Assembly (NCBI GenBank): GCA_020217165.1
Contig: JAIWOE010000081.1
Coordinates: 1 to 15,482, forward strand
Source of the DNA: Desulfovibrio sp.
GTDB taxonomy: Bacteria > Desulfobacterota > Desulfovibrionia > Desulfovibrionales > Desulfovibrionaceae
Length of the DNA: 15,482 nt
Direction: 5' to 3'
The translations under genes were made by a program, and so were the position numbers. Positions 7,177-15,027 of this stretch are shown here, piece by piece. How positions within the stretch are numbered: the first letter of the stretch is position 1; each line of letters starts with the position of its first letter. Under the pieces are notes generated by a model. The model saw only the letters and a program-made list of their open reading frames with translations. It did no database searches and was not told the origin of the DNA.

Positions 7177-8138
7177 CGCCGGACATGGTGGACATGTTGG
7201 CCATGCTCACGCCCCTGCTGGCCGCGGCCATCCAGTCCGGCGCGCCGTTGTTGTTTGCCACGGTGGGGGAAATCATCACCGAGCGCAGCGGCACCCTGAA
7301 CCTGGGCGTGGAGGGCATGATGCTCTGTGGCGCCCTGGCGGCCTTTGTGGTCAGCCTGGGCACGGGATCGCCCTGGCTGGGCGCCCTGGCCGGCTGCGCC
7401 GCCGGGGCCCTGCTGGCCGTGCTGCACGGCCTGGCCACCCTGACCTGCGGCGGCAATCAGGTGGTCTCCGGCCTGGCCCTGACCATCCTGGGCGTGGGGC
7501 TGGCAGACACCCTGGGGGCGGGACACATTGGCCAGGTGGCGCCGGGGTTCGATCCCGTGGCCATCCCGGTGTTGTCCTCCATTCCCGTGCTCGGGCCGGC
7601 CCTCTTTACCCAGGATGCACTGGTGTACCTGAGCTTTGGCACGCCCCTGGCAGTGTGGGTGCTGCTGTTCCGCACACGCTGGGGCCTGCACCTGCAGGCG
7701 GCCGGGGAGAACCCCGCCGCCGCCCGCGCTGCCGGTGTCTCCCCCTTGCGCTGGCGATGGATCGGCATCCTGGCCGGGGGCGCCCTGTGTGGCCTGGGGG
7801 GGGCCTATTTGAGTCTGTCGGCCACGCATCTGTGGACCACCAACCTTACCGCCGGCCGGGGCTGGATTGCCGTGGCCCTGGTGATTTTTTGCGCCTGGCG
7901 CCCCCAGCGGGCCATGCTGGGGGCGTACCTGTTTGGCGGCGTCATGGCCTTGCAGCTCCGGTTGCAGGCCATGGGCGCGGCACTGCCGTCCTCTCTGCTC
8001 CTGATGATGCCGTATGCCATGACCGTGCTGGCCCTGGTGGCCTTTTCCCGGGCCAAATCCCGTGCCGCGGGCAGGAATTTGCCACCGGCAGCCCTGGGGG
8101 TGCCCCTGGCTGGCCCGCAGGGTGGGGAGGGCAGGTAG
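7173..8138 (+). CDS. ABC transporter permease 2 (YufQ/BmpC-like)
   Basis: Second membrane subunit of the nucleoside-type ABC importer, 321 residues and strongly hydrophobic. Typical blocks are APLLFATVGEIITERSGTLN, LGVEGMM, CGGNQVVSGLALTILGVGL, and the ATPase-contact loop AAGENPAAARAAGVSPLRWR. AGGRGWIAVALVIFCAWRP near the end is another hallmark. The start at 7173 has GGAGG nine bases upstream (7160-7164) and overlaps the permease 1 stop. The C-terminus carries a Gly/Pro-rich tail. Its TAG is directly followed by the ATG of the ATPase gene, so the three genes are translationally coupled. Nothing looks truncated. Confidence 0.92.
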   Translation: MTPDMVDMLAMLTPLLAAAIQSGAPLLFATVGEIITERSGTLNLGVEGMMLCGALAAFVVSLGTGSPWLGALAGCAAGALLAVLHGLATLTCGGNQVVSGLALTILGVGLADTLGAGHIGQVAPGFDPVAIPVLSSIPVLGPALFTQDALVYLSFGTPLAVWVLLFRTRWGLHLQAAGENPAAARAAGVSPLRWRWIGILAGGALCGLGGAYLSLSATHLWTTNLTAGRGWIAVALVIFCAWRPQRAMLGAYLFGGVMALQLRLQAMGAALPSSLLLMMPYAMTVLALVAFSRAKSRAAGRNLPPAALGVPLAGPQGGEGR

Positions 8139-9659
8139 ATGGCCACGCACATCCGCATTGAGGGCGTCTCCAAGTCCTTTGGCATGCAGCAGGCCAACCG
8201 GGACGTCTCCCTGGATATCCGGGCCGGGCGCATCCTGGCCCTGCTGGGCGAGAACGGCGCCGGCAAGTCCACCCTCATGTCCATTCTGGCCGGCACCCTG
8301 GCTCCGGACAGCGGCCGCATCCTGGTGGACGGCCAGCCCCTGCCGCCGGGGAACCCGGCCGCCAGCCTGGGGGCGGGCATTGGCATGGTGCATCAGCATT
8401 TTCTGCTCATGGACCAGTTGCGGGTGTCCCAGAATGTCTGCCTGGGATTGCCCGGGGCATTCTGGCTGTCGCCACGACGCATGGCCGCCCTGGTGCGGGA
8501 CGTGAGCAGCCGGTTCGGCCTGGAGGTGGACCCCGATGCGCGCATCGCCGCCCTCTCCATGGGGGAGCGGCAACGGGTGGAGATTCTGAAGCTCCTGGCC
8601 CGGGACTGCAATGCCCTGATCTTCGATGAACCCACAGCCGTGCTTACCCCCGGGGAGGCCGCCATCCTGGCCGACGCTTTGTGCGGCATGGTGACCCAGG
8701 GCAAGGCCGTGGTCTTCATTTCCCACAAATTGCCGGAAATCATGGCCCTGGCTGCCCGCGCCCCCGTGGATGTGGCCGTGCTGCGTCAGGGCGAGGTGGT
8801 GGCCCGGTACGACCTGACCACGGATACCCCCGCCGAGGGCGAACTTATTCGGGCCATGGTGGGCCGTGAGGTGGATCTGGCCCAGGTGGAGCGCCTGGCC
8901 GCCGCACCGCATGTGCTGGGGGAAGAGGTACTGGTCTGCCGGAATCTGCAGGTCCCGGGGTTGCAGGGTGTCTCCCTGGGCGTGCGCAAGGGGGAGATTG
9001 TGGCCCTGGCCGGCGTGGCCGGCAACGGGCAGAAGCCCCTGGTGGAGGTGCTGGCCGGGGTGCAGCCGCCCCAGGGCGGTGAGGTGCGCCTGCTGGGCCA
9101 GCCCTGGCACGCGTTTTACAGCGGCGAGGAACCTGGCCGCGGGCTGGTGGTGATCCCCGAAGACCGCCGCGGCGCGGCCACCGCCGGCAATCTGGACCTG
9201 CTGGATAACTACCTGCTCACCACCCGTCGGCGCTATACCCGTGGTGGCCTCATCGACCGACGCCAGGCATTGGACGATCTGCGGCAGATCATCGACGATT
9301 TCAATGTCCGTCCCCCCGTGCCCACCACCCCCGGCGGCCGGCTTTCCGGCGGCAATCTGCAAAAGCTGGTGCTGGGGCGGGAATTCTCCCGCGAGCCCGG
9401 CATGGTGGTGGCCGAACAGCCGGCCCAGGGCCTGGATGTGGGGGCCACGGAGGATGTCTGGCGGCGGCTGCTGGCCATGCGCGCCCGCGCCGGCGTGCTC
9501 CTGGTGACCAGCGACCTCACCGAGGCCCTGCTCCTGGCCGACCGCGTGCTGGTGCTCTACGCCGGCCGCATCATGGGCGAGGTGCGTCGGGGCATCAGCA
9601 GCCTGGAAACCGAAGAGGCCCGCGGCAAGATCGGGCGCTGGATGGCCGGGTTGGATTAG
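8139..9659 (+). CDS. ABC transporter ATPase with two nucleotide-binding domains (YufO/BmpA-system type)
   Basis: Energises the nucleoside-type importer; 506 residues with two fused ATPase domains, as in simple-sugar and BMP importers. Domain 1: Walker A GENGAGKST (37-45), Q-loop region GMVHQHF, signature LSMGE (139-143), Walker B LIFDEP (160-165), and the switch His in VVFISHK. Domain 2 has the usual degenerate Walker A, GVAGNGQ (292-298) with no Lys-Ser/Thr, a complete signature LSGGNLQ (402-408) and EQPAQGLDVGA. Thus one canonical and one degenerate site are expected, normal for this family. The start at 8139 directly follows the permease 2 stop, with GGAGGGCAGG just upstream. It is last in the operon; many relatives place the ATPase before the permeases. 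Confidence 0.94.
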   Translation: MATHIRIEGVSKSFGMQQANRDVSLDIRAGRILALLGENGAGKSTLMSILAGTLAPDSGRILVDGQPLPPGNPAASLGAGIGMVHQHFLLMDQLRVSQNVCLGLPGAFWLSPRRMAALVRDVSSRFGLEVDPDARIAALSMGERQRVEILKLLARDCNALIFDEPTAVLTPGEAAILADALCGMVTQGKAVVFISHKLPEIMALAARAPVDVAVLRQGEVVARYDLTTDTPAEGELIRAMVGREVDLAQVERLAAAPHVLGEEVLVCRNLQVPGLQGVSLGVRKGEIVALAGVAGNGQKPLVEVLAGVQPPQGGEVRLLGQPWHAFYSGEEPGRGLVVIPEDRRGAATAGNLDLLDNYLLTTRRRYTRGGLIDRRQALDDLRQIIDDFNVRPPVPTTPGGRLSGGNLQKLVLGREFSREPGMVVAEQPAQGLDVGATEDVWRRLLAMRARAGVLLVTSDLTEALLLADRVLVLYAGRIMGEVRRGISSLETEEARGKIGRWMAGLD

Positions 9660-9692
9660 TATTGCGTCCCCAAAACACTGGCGATGCTCCAT

Positions 9693-9721
9693 GGCGGGGA
9701 GTGCCGAGGCTCCCCCCCGCC
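9693..9721. terminator. Possible bidirectional terminator stem-loop between convergent genes
   Basis: GGCGGGGAG (9693-9701) pairs with CTCC...CCGCC (9710-9721), with three extra C bases bulged and an eight-base loop. It lies in the 86-base gap between the ABC ATPase and the convergent M32 carboxypeptidase. No T run follows on either side, so it is not a textbook intrinsic terminator. Position and stability are the only support. Confidence 0.35.
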
Positions 9722-9745
9722 GTGTTCGCTGCGGCAGGTGATGGC

Positions 9746-11263
9746 TCAGATGCCGTGTACGTCGTGGTGCCGGCGGGTCAAGTGCTCCAGCAGGAAGCGC
9801 GGCGAGAGCTCCTGGTCGGTGGCCTGACGCACGAGGTCCCGGGGCATGTACCGCATGCCGTGGCGGTGCACGCGTTCCTGCAGCCAGGACAGCAGGGGGG
9901 AGAACTCCCCGGCGGCCATGCGGGCGTCCATGGCGCGTTCGCCGCCCAGGTCCGCCATGGCTGCGGCGTAGAATTGGGCCGCATAGATGGTGCCCAGGGC
10001 GTAGGTGGGAAAGTAGCCGATGGCGCCAGCCGGCCAATGCATGTCCTGCATCACGCCATTGGCAGGGCAGTCCGGACGAATGCCCAGCAGCTCCTCCATG
10101 CCGGCGTCCCAGGCCTCGGGCAGATCCCTGACCTCCAGGCGGCCATCCATGAGGGCCGTCTCCAGACGGAACCGCAAAATCACGTGCAGGCAATAGGTCA
10201 CCTCGTCAGCCTCGGTGCGGATGAGGCTGGGGGCAACCACGTTCACGCTGCGCCAGAGCTTTTCCGGCGTGAGGCCGTTGAGACCGGGGAGGGTCTCCTT
10301 GGCCAGGGGAGCCAGCCAGCGGCAGAATCCCAGGCTGCGGCCCACCATGTTTTCCCAGAGCCGGGATTGGGACTCATGCACCCCCAGGGAGATGTAGCTG
10401 CCCAGGGGGGTGCCCCAGTGGGCCTCGGGCAGGCCGATCATGTACAGGGAATGGCCGGCCTCGTGCAGGACGCCGTACAAGGATTCCAGGAAGTTGGATT
10501 CGCAGTGGCGGGTGGTGATGCGATGATCCCTTGGGCCGGGGGCGCAGGAGAACGGATGGGCGGAGACGTCCAGCCGTCCGGATTCAAAGGAGAACCCCAG
10601 GGCCTCGCACACCGCGCGATTCAATTGTTGCTGGGCCGGCACGGGGTAGGCGCCCGCCAGGGGGCGCTCGCACAGGCGGCGGGAGCTGCCGAGGATGGCA
10701 TCCAGGATGGGTCGCAGGCCGGCAGCCAGCTCGTCAAAGAGGGGATCTAGGCGGGCGGCGGTTTCACCGGGCTCAAACTCGTCCAACAGCACATCATAGG
10801 GCAGTTGATCCGGGGCGGCCAGGCAGGCGGCTTCCTCCTTTTTCAGGCGGACCACCTCCTCCAGCAGGGGTTCCAGCATCTGCCAGGCATTGGCCGGCCG
10901 GGCCTGCTGCCAGACCATTTCGGCCTTGGTGGTGGCGATGACCTTGGCGCGGGTCAGCTCCGGCGGCACCTTGACGGCGCGGTCATACTCCCGGCGCCAA
11001 TGAAACACGGCGGCGGCTTCTTCTGCGGAAAGATCGTCGGCGGCCTCAAGCAGGTCCAGCCGCTCACCGCGGGCGGGGTCCTGTTGCCGGCATTGCACCA
11101 GGCCCATGAGGGCGGCCATCTGCTCGCCGCGCCAGTCGTGGCCGGCAGGGGCAAGCATGGTGCGCTGGTCCCAGGCCAGGAGTTCCAGGGTGCTGTAAAA
11201 CCGGGCGGTTTCCCGGCTGTGGTCAGAGAGCCATTGCAAGGCGCTGGCGGAATCTACGGGCAT
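9746..11263 (-). CDS. M32-family zinc carboxypeptidase (carboxypeptidase Taq type)
   Basis: Cytoplasmic metallocarboxypeptidase that trims C-terminal residues from peptides; 505 residues, the usual family length. Zinc site: HEAGH (267-271) with third ligand E297 in HESQS (296-300). Other family blocks are AWDQRTMLAPAG (30-41), DHRITTRH (246-253, where most members have DVR-TTR), SLIRTEADEVTYCLHVILR (346-364) and HWPAGAIGYFPTYALGTIYA (409-428). The start at 11263 (MPVDSASALQWLSDHSRE) places the N-terminus where relatives begin. The frame stays open far upstream but crosses the divergent promoter region and asnB, so that part is a shadow. Only a weak GAG lies before the ATG. It converges with the ABC operon and diverges from asnB, with no functional link evident. 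Confidence 0.93.
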   Translation of the reverse strand: MPVDSASALQWLSDHSRETARFYSTLELLAWDQRTMLAPAGHDWRGEQMAALMGLVQCRQQDPARGERLDLLEAADDLSAEEAAAVFHWRREYDRAVKVPPELTRAKVIATTKAEMVWQQARPANAWQMLEPLLEEVVRLKKEEAACLAAPDQLPYDVLLDEFEPGETAARLDPLFDELAAGLRPILDAILGSSRRLCERPLAGAYPVPAQQQLNRAVCEALGFSFESGRLDVSAHPFSCAPGPRDHRITTRHCESNFLESLYGVLHEAGHSLYMIGLPEAHWGTPLGSYISLGVHESQSRLWENMVGRSLGFCRWLAPLAKETLPGLNGLTPEKLWRSVNVVAPSLIRTEADEVTYCLHVILRFRLETALMDGRLEVRDLPEAWDAGMEELLGIRPDCPANGVMQDMHWPAGAIGYFPTYALGTIYAAQFYAAAMADLGGERAMDARMAAGEFSPLLSWLQERVHRHGMRYMPRDLVRQATDQELSPRFLLEHLTRRHHDVHGI

Positions 11264-11299
11264 GACGTCTCGCTTGGTTTTGTGGGGTGAAGGTCCAGG

Positions 11300-11328
11300 A
11301 CTGTACCAGGGGGGCGGCCACCGGGCAA
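11300..11328 (-). promoter_or_regulatory. Candidate promoter for the M32 carboxypeptidase
   Basis: On the minus strand, TTGCCC (11328-11323), a 17-base spacer and TACAGT (11305-11300) give four of six matches in each box. The -10 lies about 37 bases upstream of the start codon. Read by eye; plausible but not strong. Confidence 0.4.
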
Positions 11329-11380
11329 CCGCATCGGGCGGGGGGTGTTTTGCCGGGATCGCGGAGGAAGGAGAGCCTGC

Positions 11381-11421
11381 GGAATGGCGGCACCCTGCCT
11401 TGCAGGTGCGGCGGGCATTCC
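11381..11421. other. Compound stem-loop in the M32/asnB divergent region
   Basis: An outer GGAATG/CATTCC stem (11381-11386 with 11416-11421) encloses an inner GCACCCTGC/GCAGGTGC stem (11390-11398 with 11402-11409, one bulged C). It sits just upstream of the asnB -35 box and outside the candidate transcripts of both genes. It may therefore work as DNA symmetry or be incidental. No T run follows. Confidence 0.3.
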
Positions 11422-11426
11422 CCTGC

Positions 11427-11455
11427 TTGCCCTGACGTAGCTGTTTCAGTAGGAT
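11427..11455 (+). promoter_or_regulatory. Candidate asnB promoter
   Basis: TTGCCC (11427-11432), 17-base spacer, TAGGAT (11450-11455), four of six matches in each box. It would start the transcript about 33 bases before the GTG start codon. Its -35 hexamer and spacing are the same as those of the divergent M32 promoter candidate. Confidence 0.4.
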
Positions 11456-11494
11456 GCGCCATTTCCATCCTGCTTCCCCAAGGATTGTGCCATC

Positions 11495-13438
11495 GTGTGC
11501 GGCATTGCCGGTTTCTTCCTGCTCCAGAACGCCTCCCCCGTGACCGATGCCCAGGCCCGCGACGTGCTGGCCGCCATGGCCGCGCGCATTGCCCACCGCG
11601 GCCCCGACGGGCGCGGGCATTACGTGGGTCTGCCCGTAGCCTTTGCCCATTGCCGGCTGGCCATCATCGACCTCTCCACCGGCGCCCAGCCCATGCAGGC
11701 CCAGGGCGACGGGGACGCAGACGCCGCCGTGATCACCTTCAACGGCGAGATCTATAACTATCAGGAAGTCCGGGGCGAGCTGGAAGCCCTGGGCCGGACG
11801 TTTCAGACACGATCCGATACGGAAGTCCTCCTGCAGGCCTACCTGGAATGGGGCGCCGCCTGCCTGGACCGGCTGGAGGGCATGTTCGCCTTTGCCCTGT
11901 GGGACGCACGCCGGCGGGCGCTCTTCGCCGCGCGGGACCGCTTTGGCAAGAAGCCGTTTTTTTATGCCATCCAGCAGGGCGTGTTCACCTTTGCCTCGGA
12001 ACTGTCGGCCCTGGAAGGGACGCCCTGGGCGCAGTTCTCCATCCGTGCCTCCACCCTGGCCCGGTTCCTGGCCTATGAATACGTGCCCACCCCGGACAGC
12101 ATCTACGCCGAGGCCCGCAAGCTTCCCCCGGCGCATTACCTGGAACTGCACGAGGATGGCACCCTCCTGGTGGAGCGGTACTGGCAAACGCCCATGCCCC
12201 TGCCCGAGGGAACCAAGGGGGTTGGCCGCGGGGATGAACCGGCCCTGTGCGAGGAGTTGCGCCGGCTGCTGACCCAGGCCGTACGGCGCCGGCTCATTGC
12301 CGACGTGCCCGTGGGAGTGTTTTTGTCCGGGGGGGTGGATTCGTCCTCCGTGGCGGCCATGGCCGGCCGCCTGGCCCCAGGCATCAAAACCTTTTCCATC
12401 GGCTTCACCGAGGCCAGCTATGATGAGTCCGCCTATGCCGGCAGGGTGGCTGCGCAGCTGGGCACGGATCACCAGTTGGAAATGCTCTCGGCCGATGCCT
12501 GCGCCGACCTGCTGCCCGAGGTGGTCTCCCGGTTCGACGAGCCCATGGCAGACCCGTCCATCGTGCCCACGTACCTGCTCTCGCAGATCACCCGGCGGCA
12601 GGTCACCGTGGCCCTGGGCGGCGACGGCCCCGATGAGCTGTTGGCAGGCTACGAGTATTTTCCCGCGTTCAAGGCGACGGAGTATTGGGAGCGCCTGCCG
12701 GGCTGGTTACGCCGCACGGCCGTGGCCGTGAGCGGGCTTCTGCCCGGCTCCGCAGGGTATGTGAATCCGCGGCACGTGGCCCAGACATTTCTGGCCGCCG
12801 CCGAGGCCCCGGCCTGGCTGCGGACGCAACGCATGCTCACGGCCCTGACCCCCGAGGCCCAGCGCTCCCTGTGGCGCACCCCGGGGAACATGCTGGCGCC
12901 AACGCAGCTCTTTGCCCCCACGCAGGCCCTCTGGGAGGCCCTTTCGGACTGGCCGCCCATGGCCAGGGTCTTCCACCTTTTTGCCCGGCAGTACATGCTG
13001 GACTACATCCTGGTAAAGGTGGACCGCTGCACCATGCTCCATGGCCTGGAAGCCCGCGCGCCCTTCCTGGATCGAAACCTGGCCGAGTTCTGCTTCCGGC
13101 TGCCCGTGTCCATGAAGCTGCGGGGGACCACGCGCAAATACCTGCTCAAGCAGGCCATGGCCGATCTCCTGCCGCGGGATATCCTGCATCGGCCCAAGCG
13201 GGGATTCCTCATTCCCACGGCAGCCTGGCTGCGGGGGAGGCTGCGGCCCCTGGTGGATGACCTGCTGCACGAGGGCCGGCTGCGCAAGCAGGGGCTCTTT
13301 GATCCCGTCGCCGTGCGCCGGCTGGTGGAGGAACATGCCAGCGGCCGCAAGGACCATCGCAAGGGCTTGTGGACCATGCTGGTGCTGCAATTGTGGCTGG
13401 CCGGCAAACCGTCGGTGCGCATTGACCCGGACCTGTAA
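11495..13438 (+). CDS. asnB: Asparagine synthetase (glutamine-hydrolysing)
   Basis: Makes asparagine from aspartate, ATP and glutamine-derived ammonia in the cytoplasm; 647 residues. The start must be the GTG at 11495 because residue 2 is then the catalytic Cys of a class II glutaminase (MCGIAGF). AAGGA lies ten bases upstream. Glutaminase domain: HRGPDGRG (34-41), RLAIIDLSTGAQPM (54-67), FNGEIYNY (82-89), TRSDTEV (105-111). Synthetase domain: PP-loop SGGVDSS (278-284), SIGF (301-304), DEPMADPS (348-355), ALGGDGPDELLAGYEYF (373-389), and KVDRCTMLHGLEARAPFLD (508-526). KRGF (568-571) is also conserved. All catalytic landmarks are intact. Family members of this length also amidate other carboxylates, for example in sugar or peptide clusters, but no such genes lie nearby. 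The next gene follows after 17 bases. Confidence 0.93.
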   Translation: MCGIAGFFLLQNASPVTDAQARDVLAAMAARIAHRGPDGRGHYVGLPVAFAHCRLAIIDLSTGAQPMQAQGDGDADAAVITFNGEIYNYQEVRGELEALGRTFQTRSDTEVLLQAYLEWGAACLDRLEGMFAFALWDARRRALFAARDRFGKKPFFYAIQQGVFTFASELSALEGTPWAQFSIRASTLARFLAYEYVPTPDSIYAEARKLPPAHYLELHEDGTLLVERYWQTPMPLPEGTKGVGRGDEPALCEELRRLLTQAVRRRLIADVPVGVFLSGGVDSSSVAAMAGRLAPGIKTFSIGFTEASYDESAYAGRVAAQLGTDHQLEMLSADACADLLPEVVSRFDEPMADPSIVPTYLLSQITRRQVTVALGGDGPDELLAGYEYFPAFKATEYWERLPGWLRRTAVAVSGLLPGSAGYVNPRHVAQTFLAAAEAPAWLRTQRMLTALTPEAQRSLWRTPGNMLAPTQLFAPTQALWEALSDWPPMARVFHLFARQYMLDYILVKVDRCTMLHGLEARAPFLDRNLAEFCFRLPVSMKLRGTTRKYLLKQAMADLLPRDILHRPKRGFLIPTAAWLRGRLRPLVDDLLHEGRLRKQGLFDPVAVRRLVEEHASGRKDHRKGLWTMLVLQLWLAGKPSVRIDPDL

Positions 13439-13455
13439 CGCCCCAGGAGGACGCC

Positions 13456-14247
13456 ATGACCACCCCCGCAGACGGTCCCGCCACCGGCACGCCGCGCCGG
13501 GATTTCGATTTGCTGGACATCCCCCTTGAGGGCGTGGCTGCCTACTGGCTTTCCTTGCATAAGCTTCTGGAACCGCACAAGAAGCTCAAGAATGCCCAGC
13601 GTCAGGTGCAGGACGAGGCCCAATACACCACAGAACCCCTGGTGCGCTATCTGCTGGAAGCCCTGGTCAGCGATATGGACGTGCCGGACATGCGCCGCCT
13701 GGGCCAGGCCCGGGCTGACATGCTGCTGGACACCGTGGCGCGACGCCTGCAGCTCATGCGCGTGGCCTTGCTGGACATGGCCACGGCCGAAAACCCGCGG
13801 CGGACTCTGGCCAAGATGACGGCCCAGCACGCCGCGCCCCTCATTGACGAAGAAAAGGCTTTCTCCCTGGCCCAGCAACTCCTGGGCCTGGCTGCCAGCC
13901 CGGGGTGGGAGGCCAAGGCCCATTATTTTGCCGTGGACCACCGGCTCAAGGATGACAAGCTTATGGTGGCCCTGCTGTTCCACGCCGCCTGGACCCGGCG
14001 CGAGGGCAAGATGGCGGCCCGGCAGTTCCTGCCGCATCTGTCCTCGGTATTCTTTCAGCAGGGCCTGGCCCTGGTCATCGACGGCTTTGATGCGCCTTTT
14101 TTACGCAAGCGGCTCAAGGTCCACCAGGCTGCCATCATGGCCGATGCCCGCCGCAAGGCCGCCTGCTCCCTGGAGCTTGCCTGCGCCATCAAGCATCGCC
14201 TGCCCTATGAGGTCGTCTTCACCATGGCCAAGGCCTGGCTGAGCTGA
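13456..14247 (+). CDS. Uncharacterised helical protein downstream of asnB
   Basis: I do not recognise the family. 263 residues, no signal peptide, no membrane segment, no obvious catalytic motif. It looks almost entirely alpha-helical, with many Leu/Ala/Arg-rich stretches, for example KLLEPHKKLKNAQRQVQDE (35-53) and RRLQLMRVALLDMATAENPR. A conserved-looking middle part is HYFAVDHRLKDDKLMVALLF followed by HAAWTRREGKMAARQFLPHL. A perfect AGGAGG (13445-13450) lies five bases before ATG 13456, and the gap to asnB is 17 bases, so the two are very probably co-transcribed. Base composition and codon use resemble the neighbours, with no sign of transfer. That it is a real gene is well supported; the function is unknown. 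Confidence 0.85.
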   Translation: MTTPADGPATGTPRRDFDLLDIPLEGVAAYWLSLHKLLEPHKKLKNAQRQVQDEAQYTTEPLVRYLLEALVSDMDVPDMRRLGQARADMLLDTVARRLQLMRVALLDMATAENPRRTLAKMTAQHAAPLIDEEKAFSLAQQLLGLAASPGWEAKAHYFAVDHRLKDDKLMVALLFHAAWTRREGKMAARQFLPHLSSVFFQQGLALVIDGFDAPFLRKRLKVHQAAIMADARRKAACSLELACAIKHRLPYEVVFTMAKAWLS

Positions 14248-14452
14248 CGGCTTTTCCTCAAAAGATGTGTCCACTCACGATGCAACGCCCAGGGGCGCCG
14301 GTAAGGCAACGCCGGGGCTGAAGCTCCCGTACGTCTGCCGAAATCCGCGCTGGTGGCGGGCGGTCCTCCCTTGAAGATGACATTGGAACCAGCATGGCGC
14401 TCCAGGGGGCGGATGCCGGAGGAGTTCCTCCTGAAGAAAGCCGTCATTGATG
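14248..14452. other. Non-coding gap before the flavodoxin promoter, no recognised element
   Basis: About 205 bases with no convincing gene. Small hairpins are visible: CTTTT/AAAAG just after the upstream stop; GGGGC-TGAA-GCTCC (14314-14327); and GGAGG-AGTT-CCTCC (14418-14431), the last just ahead of the flavodoxin -35 box and possibly part of a terminator. I compared the run 14281-14400 by eye with cobalamin, Moco, TPP and glycine riboswitch cores and saw no match. A small RNA cannot be excluded. Confidence 0.3.
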
Positions 14453-14962
<510 letters not shown>

Positions 14963-14963
<1 letters not shown>

Positions 14964-15027
14964 GCTGCGCCGCAGCCGGCATGCCTGCCAGGGGAGGGGC
15001 TACCTTCCCTGGCAGGTGGAGGCCGGC
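14963..15027. terminator. Paired stem-loops between flavodoxin and the convergent gene
   Basis: A first hairpin, GGCTGC-GCC-GCAGCC (14963-14977), starts at the last base of the flavodoxin stop. A second, larger one pairs CCTGCCAGGG (14984-14993) perfectly with CCCTGGCAGG (15007-15016) around a 13-base loop, extended outward by GCCGGC/GCCGGC (14975-14980 with 15022-15027). The loop contains the stop codon of the convergent minus-strand gene. No T run follows, so I infer a bidirectional transcription end or RNA 3' stabiliser. The two hairpins compete for 14975-14977. Confidence 0.5.

Noticed and set aside
9693..9721. Textbook rho-independent terminator after the ABC operon
   Set aside because: The stem is GC-rich but has a bulge and no T run on either strand, so it is kept only as a low-confidence stem-loop.
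7134..10193. 1019-codon open frame on the minus strand across the ABC operon
   Set aside because: Low-complexity Gly/His/Gln-rich translation lying antisense to clearly homologous permease and ATPase genes; it is a by-product of GC-rich third positions.
11264..12472. Upstream part of the long minus-strand frame continuing from the M32 gene
   Set aside because: It is antisense to asnB and has no homology-like pattern; the real gene starts at 11263.
13003..14037. 344-codon minus-strand frame opposite asnB and the unknown gene
   Set aside because: His/Gly/Gln-rich composition typical of antisense shadows; both plus-strand genes have strong Shine-Dalgarno sites and sensible protein composition.
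14281..14400. Possible cobalamin, Moco or other metabolite riboswitch
   Set aside because: The conserved cores could not be found on either strand by eye; the downstream gene is explained by a Fur-controlled promoter.
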